The position numbers and the translations under genes were made by a program. A DNA stretch of 64,000 bases, from contig CAWHOA010000022.1 in NCBI GenBank assembly GCA_963830885.1, forward strand, positions 82,823 to 146,822. Direction: 5' to 3'. Under the pieces are notes generated by a model. That model had not been told where the DNA came from. It ran no database searches and saw only the letters and a program-made list of their open reading frames with translations. Origin of the DNA: JAIBJN01 sp963830885 (GTDB lineage Bacteria; Actinomycetota; Thermoleophilia; Gaiellales; Gaiellaceae). The number at the start of each line of letters is the position of its first letter. Position 1 is the stretch's first letter. Positions 51,604 through 60,244 of the stretch are shown here, one piece after another.

Positions 51604-52481
51604 GCCCGCGCCCGGCGCTGGGTGACGTCGCGGAGCTCGTCAGGCTCCCCGCGGTCCTCACGGTGCCGGGCGACGTCCTTCTTGGAGCCGCCGCGGCCGG
51701 CTGGCCCGAAGGCCGCGGCGCGGCGCTCGGGATCGGCTCCGGTTCGGCCCTGCAGTACCTGGCCGGCATGGCGCTGAACGACTATGCCGACCGGGAGGTC
51801 GACGCGGTCGAGCGCCCACACCGGCCCGTTCCCTCCGGGCGGGTCACCGCAGGGTTTGCCCTCGGCCTCGCTGCGTCGCTGACAGGGGCAGGGATCGCAG
51901 CAGCGAGCTTTGCCGGCGGCCGGCCCGCACGCCGCCGCGCCCTCGCGCTCGCGGGCGCGGTGTGGGCCTACGACCTCGTGCTGAAGCAGGGGCCTGCAGG
52001 GCCGGCGGCGATGGCCGCCGCCCGCTTCACGGACGTCCTCATGGGGAGTGGGGCCCGGACGCGGGCCGCCCTGCCGGCGGCCGCCGTCGTCGGCGCCCAC
52101 ACACTGGCCGTCACCTTGGTGAGCCGGAGCGAGGCGCAAGGAGGCACCTCGCGGCTCGGGGAGGGAGCGCTGGTCGCCACCGGCGCCGTCTCAGCCGCCG
52201 CGGCAGCGTTTGCAGCCGGACGGGGAGCGGGCGGCGCTCGCCTCGTCGCCGCCGGCGCGCTCCTGGGTGCGTACACGGCCAGCCTCGCCGGCGCCGCGCG
52301 CGCGGCGGCCCGCGAGCCGACTGCTGCGAACGTGCAGCGCATCGTCGGCACCGGCGTCCTCGGCCTGCTGCCACTGCAGGCGTCCATGCTCGTTGCCTCG
52401 GGGGGAACGGCAGCCGGCGCGGCCGTGGCCGGCGCCTGGCCGCTCGCCCGGCGGCTCGCGCGGAAGCGGGCCGTGACGTGA
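51600..52481 (+). CDS. eboC: UbiA-family prenyltransferase, EboC-like
   Basis: 293-aa integral membrane prenyltransferase. The first aspartate motif is LQYLAGMALNDYADREVDAVERPHRPVPSG (NDxxDxxxD with RP-x-RP-x-PSG); the second is less clear, around RFTDVLMGSG. About eight helices, rich in Ala and Gly. It sits in the ebo operon between the cyclase and a TIM-barrel gene with 4-nt overlaps on both sides, so I assign EboC rather than the menaquinone MqnP. It may attach a polyprenyl group to the cyclic precursor. Confidence 0.8.
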   Translation: MSPRPALGDVAELVRLPAVLTVPGDVLLGAAAAGWPEGRGAALGIGSGSALQYLAGMALNDYADREVDAVERPHRPVPSGRVTAGFALGLAASLTGAGIAAASFAGGRPARRRALALAGAVWAYDLVLKQGPAGPAAMAAARFTDVLMGSGARTRAALPAAAVVGAHTLAVTLVSRSEAQGGTSRLGEGALVATGAVSAAAAAFAAGRGAGGARLVAAGALLGAYTASLAGAARAAAREPTAANVQRIVGTGVLGLLPLQASMLVASGGTAAGAAVAGAWPLARRLARKRAVT

Positions 52482-53329
52482 GCCTCCGGCTGGCGTACGT
52501 CACGAACGGGCTCGGCCAGCACCGGCTCGACGACGCGCTCGCCCTGCTCGCGGACAACGGCTACGACGGCGTCGCGCTCACGCTCGACCACCTGCACCTC
52601 GACCCGTTCGCCCGCGACGTGCCCGCCCGCGTGAACGCCCTCTCCGCGCGGTTGGAGGAGCTCGGCCTTGCCATCGTCCTCGAGACGGGCGCGCGCTACC
52701 TGCTCGACCCGCGCCGTAAGCACGAGCCGACGCTGGTTTCCAACCTCGGCCGCGAGCGGCGTCTCGACCTCTACCGGCGGGCGATCGCGATCGCCGCCGA
52801 GCTGCGCGCCGAGGCGGTCTCGATCTGGTCGGGCTCCATCCCGGCAGGGACGAGCCGCGCTGAGGCGTGGGGACGGCTCGTTGAGGGAATGCTCCTCGTA
52901 CTGGAGGAGGCCGAGGCAAGGGAGATGGTCATCGGATTCGAGCCGGAGCCGGGGATGCTCGTCGACCGGCTCGACTCCTTCGATGCGCTCTTCGCCACGG
53001 TCGGGCGCCCCGGTCGCCTCGGCCTCACGCTCGACCTCGGCCACTGCGTCTGCCTCGAGGACGAGCCGGTAGTGGACTGCATCCGCCGGGCCGCGCCGCG
53101 GCTCGTGCACGTCCACATCGAGGACATGCGCCGCGGCGTCCACGAGCACCTCGACTTCGGGGAGGGCGACCTCGACCTCCCCAAGGCGCTCGCGGCCCTC
53201 GAAGAGGCGCGCTATCGGGGCCTCGTCGCGGTCGAGCTCTCACGTCACAGCCACGCTGCGGACACGGTCGTGCCGCGCGCGATCCGCGTCCTCAGGAAGG
53301 CGGAGCGAATGGAGGTGCTGATCCCATGA
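52478..53329 (+). CDS. Sugar phosphate isomerase/epimerase-like TIM barrel in the ebo operon
   Basis: 283-aa xylose-isomerase-like barrel. Segments: LAYVTNGLGQHRLDDALALLADNGYDGVAL, IVLETGARYLLDPRRKHEP, MVIGFEPEPGMLVDRLDSF, LGLTLDLGHCVCLEDEP, LVHVHIEDMRRGVHEHLDFGEG and VAVELSRHSHAAD. The metal-ligand type Glu, Asp, His positions match the family. GTG 52478 overlaps eboC by 4 nt, and its stop overlaps eboA. Distinct from EboE further along. Probably isomerises or hydrolyses a cyclitol or sugar intermediate. Confidence 0.85.
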   Translation: MSLRLAYVTNGLGQHRLDDALALLADNGYDGVALTLDHLHLDPFARDVPARVNALSARLEELGLAIVLETGARYLLDPRRKHEPTLVSNLGRERRLDLYRRAIAIAAELRAEAVSIWSGSIPAGTSRAEAWGRLVEGMLLVLEEAEAREMVIGFEPEPGMLVDRLDSFDALFATVGRPGRLGLTLDLGHCVCLEDEPVVDCIRRAAPRLVHVHIEDMRRGVHEHLDFGEGDLDLPKALAALEEARYRGLVAVELSRHSHAADTVVPRAIRVLRKAERMEVLIP

Positions 53330-54058
53330 TCGCCACCGAGGAGCTTCTCTGGGAGCAGCTCGGCGCCCGGGCGACGCCCGAGCAGGTGAGCTGGCTCGAG
53401 GACGCCGTCGCGTCCGTGCTGGGAAAGGCGGAGTCGATCCGCGCGCTCTTCCCGGCCGTCGGCCGGCGCGTCGGCCGACGGCCGCTCGACCCGGCGGCCG
53501 ATCCCGCCGACGTCCACGCCTGGACGGTGGACGACGCGGGCCGCACGCTGCTTCTGCTCGCGCTCGGCGACGAGGCCGGCTCGGAGCTCGACGAGCTGTA
53601 CCGCCACGGCGACACGGCCGAGCGGCGCGGCATCCTGCGCGCGCTCCCGTACCTGCCGATCGGGGACGCCGGCGTCCCGCTCGTCGACGACGCGGTGCGG
53701 ACGAACGAGCTCGGGCTGATCGCTGCCGCGCTCGGCCCCTACGCGTTCTCGCACCTCGACGACGACGCGGTTGCGCAGGCGGTGCTCAAGTGCGTCTTCG
53801 TGGGCATCCCGCTCGGCCGGGCTCGAGGGCCTCGACGCCCGCATCACCCCGCACGTCTCCCGCATGCTCGCCGCCTTCGTCCACGAGCGCGTTGCCGCGG
53901 GGCGCACCGTCCCGGCCGACGTCTGGCCGGTGATCGACCGCTTCCCGCCGGAGGACGAGCTCGCCGAGATCGTCGCCGAGCTCGACCACCCCGTCGCCGA
54001 GCGGCGCGAGGCCGCGCGGGCGGCCCTTGCCCTCCGCTCAGAGCAAAGGAGCCAGTGA
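53326..54058 (+). CDS. eboA: EboA-family protein (one frameshift as sequenced)
   Basis: About 243 aa helical protein of the EboA family, unknown biochemistry. Segments: LGKAESIRALFPAVGRRVGR, WTVDDAGRTLLLLALGD, TAERRGILRALPYLPIGDA, TNELGLIAAALGPYAFSHLDDDAVAQAVLKCVFVGIPLGR and LDARITPHVSRMLAAFVHERVAAGR. Alternating helices look like HEAT-type repeats. An extra G in the GGG at 53819-53821 breaks the frame; repair gives GIPLGRLEGLDARIT. ATG 53326 overlaps the previous stop, and the end overlaps eboB by one base (TGATG). Identification rests on sequence feel plus the eboC/eboB/eboE/eboF neighbours. Confidence 0.75.
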
Positions 54059-54924
54059 TGCGCATCTTCGACCCGCACGTGCACATGACCTCGCGCACGA
54101 CCGACGACTACGAGGCCATGGCCGCCTCGGGCGTGAAGGCGATCGTCGAGCCCGCGTTCTGGCTCGGCCAGCCGCGCACGTCGGTCGGCACGTTCGTCGA
54201 CTACTTCTCGTCGCTGATCGGCTGGGAGCGCTTCCGCGCCGCGCAGTTCGGCATCCGCCATCACTGCACGATCGGGCTCAACCCGAAGGAGGCCAACGAC
54301 CTGTCGATCCGCGACGAGGTGCTCGCCGTCATGCCGCGCTACCTGGAGAAGGACGGCGTCGTCGCGGTGGGCGAGATCGGGTTCGACTCGATGACGGTCG
54401 CCGAGGAGGAGGCGCTCGTCGACCAGCTCGCCATCGCGAGGGAGCACGAGCTGCCGGTGCTCGTGCACACGCCGCACCGCGACAAGGAGGCAGGCACGCG
54501 CCGGACGCTCGAGCTGCTCGAGGAGGCCGACTTCCCGTCCGGCCAGGCCGTCGTCGACCACAACAACGAGCTGACCGTCGGCATGGTGCTCGAGTCGGGC
54601 TGCTGGGCCGGGTTCTCCATCTACCCGTTCACCAAGATGGACGAGCACCGCATGGTCCGCATCCTCGAGGAGCACGGGCTCGAGCGGATGCTCGTCAACT
54701 CCGCCGCCGACTGGGGCATCAGCGACCCGCTCAAGGTCTCGAAGACGGTGGCTGCGATGCAGGAGGCGGGCTTCTCCGACGAGGACGTCGACCGGCTCGT
54801 CTGGCTGAACCCGGTCGAGTTCTTCGGCCAGAGCGGCCGCCTGGAGCTCGAGGACGTCGAGTACGACCGCGCCGAGACGTTCGCGGGCAGCTCGGTGCTC
54901 CGGGGCGAGCGGGTGGAGAGCTAG
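54058..54924 (+). CDS. eboB: TatD-family metal-dependent hydrolase, EboB-like
   Basis: 288-aa TIM-barrel hydrolase. Metal ligands: FDPHVHMTSR (HxH), GEIGFDSM (Glu), PVLVHTPHRD (His), VDHNNELT (His) and NSAADWGIS (Asp). This matches TatD-type enzymes but with ebo-specific segments FWLGQPRTSVGTFVDYFSSLIGWE and CWAGFSIYPFTKMDEHRM. ATG 54058. Not a classical DNase given the operon setting; likely hydrolyses the lipid-linked or cyclised ebo metabolite. Confidence 0.87.
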   Translation: MRIFDPHVHMTSRTTDDYEAMAASGVKAIVEPAFWLGQPRTSVGTFVDYFSSLIGWERFRAAQFGIRHHCTIGLNPKEANDLSIRDEVLAVMPRYLEKDGVVAVGEIGFDSMTVAEEEALVDQLAIAREHELPVLVHTPHRDKEAGTRRTLELLEEADFPSGQAVVDHNNELTVGMVLESGCWAGFSIYPFTKMDEHRMVRILEEHGLERMLVNSAADWGISDPLKVSKTVAAMQEAGFSDEDVDRLVWLNPVEFFGQSGRLELEDVEYDRAETFAGSSVLRGERVES

Positions 54925-54930
54925 CTTCGC

Positions 54931-56092
54931 ATGCGCTTCCGCCACCCCGACGGCAGCGTCGTCCACCTGGCGTACTGCACCAACGTCCACCCGGCCGAGG
55001 ACGTCGAGGGCATCCTCGCCCAGCTCCGCCTCTTCGCCGCCCAGGTCAGGAGCCTGCTGGAGGTTCCGCGGCTCGGTATCGGCCTCTGGATCTCGGCCGA
55101 CGCGGCCGCCGGTCTGGTCCGCAGCGCGGGTGAGCTCGAGCGGCTGCGGGCGGAGCTCGACCGACAGCGGCTCGAGGTCGTGACCCTGAACGGCTTCCCG
55201 TACAGCTCCTTCCACGCGCCCGTCGTCAAGCGGCGCGTCTACCGGCCGGACTGGACCGACCCGGCGCGCCTCGCATACACGCTCGATCTCGCCCGCCTGC
55301 TGGCCGCGCTGCTCCCGGAGGACGCCGAGGAGGGGACGATCTCCACGCTCCCGCTCGGCTGGCGCGCGCCCTGGGGGGACGAGGAGCTGGGCCGCGCGCG
55401 CGTGCAGCTCGCCCGGCTGGCCGACTCGCTGGCCGTGCTCGAGGACGAGACCGGCCGGCGGATCCGCATCGGGCTCGAGCCCGAGCCGGGCTGCGTCGTC
55501 GAGACGACGGAGCAGGCCGGCGCGCTCCTCTTCGACCTGGAGCCGGAGTGGATCGGGGTCTGCCTCGACGCCTGTCACCTTGCCGTTCAGTTCGAGGAGC
55601 CCGACGCCGCCGTCGCCGCGCTCGGCGCGGCCGGCGTACCGATCGTGAAGGCGCAGGTGTCGAGCGCGCTGCGGGTCTCGTCGCCCCGCTCGCGCGCCTC
55701 GGCGACGAGGCTCGAGGCCTTCGCGGAGCCGCGCTTCCTCCACCAGACGCGCGAGTGCCGCGGCGGCATCGTCACCGGCGTGGACGACCTCGGCGACGCG
55801 ATGGCGGGTGGGCTTCCGGGCGACGGAGAGTGGCGGGTGCACTTCCACGTACCGGTGCACGCCAACGGCGGCGAGACGACGCAGCCGGAGCTGGCGGCGA
55901 CGCTGAACGCGCTCGTGGGGGGCGAGGCGCCGCTCACCCGCCACCTCGAGATCGAGACGTACACCTGGACCGTCCTCCCCGAGGACAGCCGGCCCGGTCA
56001 CGACGGCGCGCTCGTCAACGCGCTCGCACTTGGAGGTCGAATGGACGCGCGAGCAGCTGCTGGAGCTCGGGCTGACGGAGGTGGACGCGTGA
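54931..56092 (+). CDS. eboE: EboE-like metabolite-traffic protein (one frameshift as sequenced)
   Basis: About 386-aa TIM-barrel protein of the EboE type. Motifs: VVHLAYCTNVHPAEDVEGIL at the start, VVTLNGFPYSSFHAPVVKRRVYRPDW, YTLDLARLLAALLPEDAEEGTIST, RIGLEPEPGCVVETTEQ, GVCLDACHLAVQFEEP and the C-terminal RHLEIETYTWTVLPE, all typical of EboE. Metal-ligand Glu, Asp and His are present. As sequenced, the frame runs on into the next gene because of an extra G in the GG at 56032-56033; repair gives EVEWTREQLLELGLTEVDA and a stop at 56090, overlapping the eboF start. The apparent 849-aa fusion is therefore an artefact. Confidence 0.82.
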
Positions 56093-57480
56093 GCCGGAAG
56101 CTCCTCGTCCTCGACGTCGTCGGGCTGACGCCCAAGCTCCTCCGCCACATGCCGCGGCTCTCGGCGCTGGCCGGCGAGGGGTTCCAGGCCGAGCTGGGGA
56201 CCGTGCTCCCGGCGGTGACCTGCTCGGTGCAGTCGACCTTCCTCACCGGCCTGCCGCCCTCCGGCCACGGGATCGTCGGCAACGGCTGGTACTTCCGCGA
56301 CCTGGGCGAGGTCTTCTTCTGGCGCCAGCACAACGCGCTCGTCCAGGGGGAGAAGCTCTGGGAGGCCGCCCGGCGCGCCGAGCCGGGGCTGCGGTCGGCG
56401 AACCTCTGCTGGTGGTACGCGATGGGGGCGACCACCGACCTGACCCTGACCCCGCGGCCGGTCTACCACGCCGACGGGCGCAAGTCGCCGGACTGCTACA
56501 CGGTGCCGGCCTCGCTCCGCGAGGAGCTGCACGCCGAGCTCGGCCCCTTCCCGCTCTTCCAGTACTGGGGCCCGACCGCGAGCATCGCGTCCTCGGAATG
56601 GATCGGCAAGGCAGCCGAGCGCGTGCTCGCGCGCGACCAGCCGGAGCTCACTCTCGTCTACCTGCCGCACCTCGACTACGACCTGCAGCGGTTCGGCCCC
56701 GAGAGCGCGCAGGCGTACGAGGCCGCTCGCGCGATCGACGAGGTCGCGGGGCGCCTGGTCGGCGCAGCGCGTGCCCGCGACGTCGAGGTCGTCGTGCTCT
56801 CCGAGTACGGGATCACGCCGGCAGCGCGGCCGGTCGACGTCAACCGCCTGCTCCGGCGCGAGGGCCTGCTGGAGGTGTTCACGCAGGAGGGGATGGAGTA
56901 CCTCGACCCGTGGACGTCGCGCGCGTTCGCCGTGGCCGACCACCAGGTGGCCCACGTCTACGTCCGCGAGCCCGAGCTTCTGCCGGCGGTGGGCGACCTC
57001 CTCGGGGAGCTTCCGGGCGTCGACCTCGTCCTGGACGACGAGGGGAAGCGCGCGACCGGCCTCGACCACCCGCGGGCCGGCGAGCTCGTCGCCGTCGCCG
57101 AGCCGGACGCCTGGTTCACCTACTACTACTGGCTCGACGACGAGCGAGCGCCCGACTTCGCGCGCACGGTCGAGATCCACCGCAAGCCGGGCTACGACCC
57201 TGCCGAGCTCTTCCTCGACCCCGCCGATCCGCGCGTGAAGCTGCGCGCCGGTGCCGCGCTGGCGCGCAAGAAGCTCGGCTTCCGGTACACGATGAACGTG
57301 ATCCCGCTCGATCCGTCCTGCGTGCGCGGCACCCACGGCCGCCTCCCGGACGACCCCGCCGACGGCCCGGTGCTGCTCGCCTCGGATGCAGCGGCCAAGC
57401 GCGACCGCCTGGAGGCGGTCGAGGTGAAGGGCCTCCTCCTGGAGCTCCTCGGCGTCACCAAGCCCGTCGCCGCCGGGTAG
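56089..57480 (+). CDS. eboF: Alkaline-phosphatase-superfamily nucleotide pyrophosphatase, EboF-like
   Basis: 463 aa of the NPP/COG1524 class. Metal and nucleophile sites: LLVLDVVGLTP (Asp), LPAVTCSVQSTFLTGLPPSGHGI (Thr or Cys nucleophile region), YLPHLDYDLQRFGP, and AVADHQVAHVYV. Where most family members read SDHGM this protein has SEYGITPAARPVDVN, replacing the usual Asp-His metal pair by Glu-Tyr. Start at GTG 56089 overlapping the eboE stop, which gives a protein beginning SRKLLVLDVV as expected. There is no signal peptide, so it acts in the cytoplasm or at the membrane. It closes the ebo operon. Confidence 0.83.
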   Translation: MSRKLLVLDVVGLTPKLLRHMPRLSALAGEGFQAELGTVLPAVTCSVQSTFLTGLPPSGHGIVGNGWYFRDLGEVFFWRQHNALVQGEKLWEAARRAEPGLRSANLCWWYAMGATTDLTLTPRPVYHADGRKSPDCYTVPASLREELHAELGPFPLFQYWGPTASIASSEWIGKAAERVLARDQPELTLVYLPHLDYDLQRFGPESAQAYEAARAIDEVAGRLVGAARARDVEVVVLSEYGITPAARPVDVNRLLRREGLLEVFTQEGMEYLDPWTSRAFAVADHQVAHVYVREPELLPAVGDLLGELPGVDLVLDDEGKRATGLDHPRAGELVAVAEPDAWFTYYYWLDDERAPDFARTVEIHRKPGYDPAELFLDPADPRVKLRAGAALARKKLGFRYTMNVIPLDPSCVRGTHGRLPDDPADGPVLLASDAAAKRDRLEAVEVKGLLLELLGVTKPVAAG

Positions 57481-57496
57481 TCCCGGGCCACACGGT

Positions 57497-57508
57497 TAGG
57501 CTGTCGCG
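57497..57508 (+). promoter_or_regulatory. Leaderless promoter of the ABC exporter operon
   Basis: TAGGCT (57497-57502) lies 6 nt before GTG 57509, leaving no room for a ribosome-binding site. Confidence 0.4.
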
Positions 57509-58432
57509 GTGCCGCTCATCCAGACGCGTGGGCTTACGAAGAGGTACGGAAGCGTCCTCGCGCTCGACCGGCTCGACCTCGACTTGGAGCCCGGCGTCAT
57601 CGGGCTGGTAGGTTCGAACGGCGCCGGCAAGAGCACCCTGATCCGCATCCTGCTGGGCCTGCTCGAGCCCACGTCGGGATCAGCGCGGATGTTCGACCTC
57701 GACGTGGTCGCCCAGGGGCTCGCCGTCCGACAACTGGTCGGCTACATGCCGGAGCACGATTGCCTTCCGCTCGACATCAGCGCCACCGAGTTCGTGGCCC
57801 ACATGGCCCGCGTCAACGGCCTGCCGCGCAGCGCAGCGCGCGAGCGCACCGCCGAGATCCTGCGCCTCGTCGGCCTGTTCGAGGAGCGCTACCGCGAGAT
57901 GCGCGGCTACTCGACCGGCATGCGGCAGCGCGTGAAGCTCGCCCAGGCGTTGGTACACGATCCGAAGCTGGTGCTCCTCGACGAGCCGACGAACGGCCTC
58001 GACCCGGCCGGCCGCGATCAGATGCTCGACCTCGTGGCGCGCATCGGCCGGGAGTTCGGCATCTCGATCATGATGTCGTCCCACCTGCTGACCGAGATCG
58101 AGCGCGTGTCCGACCACCTCGTGCTCATCGAGGAGGGCCGGCTCGTCCAGTCGGGCAGCATGGGCGCCTTCACGGGGCGCATCGAGCTTCTCACCGTGGA
58201 GGTCGACGGCCCGGCCGAGGGTCTGGCGGCGTACCTGCGCGAGCGCGGCTACACCCTCCGGGAGGACGGCCACACCCTCGAGGTCGACATCTCCGGCGAC
58301 GGCGCCTACGACGTCATCCGGGACGGGGTGGCCTCGCTCGAGCTGGGGCTCGTCCGACTCGAGCAGCGGCGCCAGCGTCTGGAGGACCTGTTCCGGGACG
58401 AGGCGCCCGAGGAGGATCCGGCACATGTCTGA
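57509..58432 (+). CDS. ABC transporter ATP-binding protein
   Basis: 307-aa ATPase of the multidrug/antibiotic exporter group (CcmA-like). Walker A GLVGSNGAGKSTLIRILLGL, Q-loop GYMPEHDCLP, signature YSTGMRQRVKLAQALVHDP, Walker B LVLLDEPTNGLDPAGRD, H-switch MMSSHLLTEIERVSDHL. A C-terminal domain of about 80 residues (LLTVEVDGPAEGLAAYLRERGYTLREDG) is typical of these exporters. GTG 57509. The stop overlaps the permease gene by 8 nt. Substrate unknown. Confidence 0.9.
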   Translation: MPLIQTRGLTKRYGSVLALDRLDLDLEPGVIGLVGSNGAGKSTLIRILLGLLEPTSGSARMFDLDVVAQGLAVRQLVGYMPEHDCLPLDISATEFVAHMARVNGLPRSAARERTAEILRLVGLFEERYREMRGYSTGMRQRVKLAQALVHDPKLVLLDEPTNGLDPAGRDQMLDLVARIGREFGISIMMSSHLLTEIERVSDHLVLIEEGRLVQSGSMGAFTGRIELLTVEVDGPAEGLAAYLRERGYTLREDGHTLEVDISGDGAYDVIRDGVASLELGLVRLEQRRQRLEDLFRDEAPEEDPAHV

Positions 58433-59318
58433 GCCGGCGGCCGCCAGCAGCATCTATGACCTCGGCTACCGCCACTACGACGGCCCGCGGACCGGCCGGT
58501 GGGGAACCTTCGCGACGCTGTACACGAGCAGCGTCCGCAGCGCGTTCGGCTTCGGGCGGAGGACGTCCAGCAAGATCATCCCCTTCACCCTCGCCGTCTT
58601 CGCGTTCATCCCCGCCTTCATCCAGGTCGGGATCGGCGCGATCACGAGCGGCCTCGACGCCGACATCGAGTTCTTCGAGCACGAGGACTACTTCGGCTAC
58701 GTGCAGATCGTCCTCGTCCTCTTCTGCGCCGCCGTGGCGCCGGAGCTGGTGGGCCGAGACCAGCGGAACCGGATGCTCTCGCTCTACTTCTCCCGCGCCC
58801 TCTCTCGGGTCGACTACGCGCTGGCGCGGTTCGCCGCCCTGACCAGCGTGATGCTGGTGCTCACGCTCGGGCCGCAGGCGCTGCTCTATATCGGCAACGG
58901 CATGGCCGCAGACGACCTCTCGGGATACGTCGCGGACCGCTGGGACCTCGTCTTCCCCATCCTCGGCGGCTCGATCCTCGTGTCCGCGATGATCGCCTCG
59001 GTCGGGCTCGTGCTCGCGTCCTACATCCCCCGCCGCGCGTACGCGACCGCGGTCATCGTCGGGGTCTTCGTCCTCACGTACACGCTCGCCACCATCCTCA
59101 TGGAGACGCTCGACACCACGGTCGCCCGGTACGCGCTGCTGCTGAGCCCGGCCGTCTGGGACGGCACGATCTACTGGCTCTTCCGGGTGGACGCCCCGAG
59201 CGACGACGTCATCTCGGACGCGAGCTTCGCCGGCTGGGTGTACTTCGTCGCGGGCGTGGTGACGATCGCCGTCGCCCTGGGGCTCACCATCCGGCGGTTC
59301 CAGCGGATCCAGGCATGA
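58425..59318 (+). CDS. ABC-2-type permease
   Basis: 297-aa membrane protein with six or seven helices: IIPFTLAVFAFIPAFIQVGI, IVLVLFCAAVAPELVGRDQR, LSLYFSRALSRVDYALARFAAL, VMLVLTLGPQALLYIGNGM, ILVSAMIASVGLVLASYIP, AYATAVIVGVFVLTYTLATIL. The ELVGRDQRNRMLSLYFSRALSR stretch is the cytoplasmic coupling helix common in ABC-2 permeases. It overlaps both neighbours. N-terminal YDLGYRHYDGPRTGRWG is a soluble segment before the first helix, conserved in this permease type. Confidence 0.85.
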   Translation: MSEPAAASSIYDLGYRHYDGPRTGRWGTFATLYTSSVRSAFGFGRRTSSKIIPFTLAVFAFIPAFIQVGIGAITSGLDADIEFFEHEDYFGYVQIVLVLFCAAVAPELVGRDQRNRMLSLYFSRALSRVDYALARFAALTSVMLVLTLGPQALLYIGNGMAADDLSGYVADRWDLVFPILGGSILVSAMIASVGLVLASYIPRRAYATAVIVGVFVLTYTLATILMETLDTTVARYALLLSPAVWDGTIYWLFRVDAPSDDVISDASFAGWVYFVAGVVTIAVALGLTIRRFQRIQA

Positions 59319-60244
59319 CGACGGCCGGCGAAGGCCCGACGATCGCGCTCGAGGGCGTGTCGCGGTGGTACGGCAACGTGGTCGCCGTCAACGAGATCTC
59401 GTTCGAGGTCTCGCCCGGGGTCACCGGGCTGCTCGGTCCCAACGGCGCCGGCAAGAGCACCCTGCTGCACATGCTCTCCGGCTTCCTGAAGCCCTCCGCG
59501 GGCACCGTCACCGTCCTCGGCGAGTCGCCCTGGGGGAATCCGGGCCTCTATCGCCACCTGGGCCTCGTGCCGGAGCGGGAGTCGGTCTACGGGGGGTTGA
59601 CCGGCTACGAGTTCGTGCTCCTGAGCGCCCGCCTCCAGGGCCTCGCCGACCCGCACGAGGCGACGCGCAGGGCCATCGCCGAGGTCGACCTCGGCGCGGC
59701 GGCGACGCGCGCGACCGGCGGCTACTCGAAGGGGATGAAGCAGCGCATCAAGGTGGCGGCCGCGCTCGTCCACGACCCGAGCGTGCTCCTGCTCGACGAG
59801 CCCTTCAACGGCGCCGACCCCCGCCAGCGGCTCCACATGACCGAGCTGTTCCGCCGGCTCGCGGCCGAGGGGCGCACGATCGTCTTCTCCTCCCACATCC
59901 TCGAGGAGGTCGAGCGCCTGGCCGAGCGGGTGCTCGTGATCGTCTCCGGCCGCCTTGCCGCTTCCGGCGACTTCCGCGAGATCCGGCGGCTCATGACCGA
60001 CGCTCCGCACACCTTCGTCCTGCGAACGTCGGACAACCGACGGCTGGCGGCGGCGCTGGTCGGGCATGACAGCGTGGTCGGCGTCGACTTCGGCAGCGAG
60101 CAGCTGACCGTGCGGACGTCGCAGCTCGGCGCCTTCGCGCGCGCCGCCCCGGTGGTCGCGCGCGACGCCGACGTGTCGATCCTCGAGCTCCGGCCCACCG
60201 ACGAATCGCTGGAGGGCGTCTTCTCCTACCTGGTGAACCGGTGA
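59315..60244 (+). CDS. ABC transporter ATP-binding protein, second copy
   Basis: 309-aa exporter ATPase. Walker A LLGPNGAGKSTLLHMLSGF, Q-loop LGLVPERESVYGGL, signature YSKGMKQRIKVAAALVHDP, Walker B VLLLDEPFNGADPRQR, switch FSSHILEEVERLAERV. About 80 C-terminal residues form a regulatory domain (LRTSDNRRLAAALVGHD). ATG 59315 overlaps the first permease by 4 nt; its stop overlaps the second permease. With four genes the operon could make two separate exporters or one heteromeric one. Confidence 0.9.
   Translation: MTTAGEGPTIALEGVSRWYGNVVAVNEISFEVSPGVTGLLGPNGAGKSTLLHMLSGFLKPSAGTVTVLGESPWGNPGLYRHLGLVPERESVYGGLTGYEFVLLSARLQGLADPHEATRRAIAEVDLGAAATRATGGYSKGMKQRIKVAAALVHDPSVLLLDEPFNGADPRQRLHMTELFRRLAAEGRTIVFSSHILEEVERLAERVLVIVSGRLAASGDFREIRRLMTDAPHTFVLRTSDNRRLAAALVGHDSVVGVDFGSEQLTVRTSQLGAFARAAPVVARDADVSILELRPTDESLEGVFSYLVNR

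Noticed and set aside
51600..52481. UbiA gene as the menaquinone prenyltransferase MqnP
   Set aside because: It lies 40 kb from the mqn genes and overlaps ebo genes on both sides, so EboC is the better assignment.
53245..57336. 1363-codon open frame on the minus strand across the ebo operon
   Set aside because: It is antisense to five recognisable genes and has Arg/Asp/Val-rich shadow composition caused by high GC; no domain is visible.
54931..57480. Apparent 849-aa EboE-EboF fusion protein in one open frame
   Set aside because: An extra G at 56032-56033 creates it. Removing the base restores the normal EboE end and a GTGA overlap with a correctly starting EboF.
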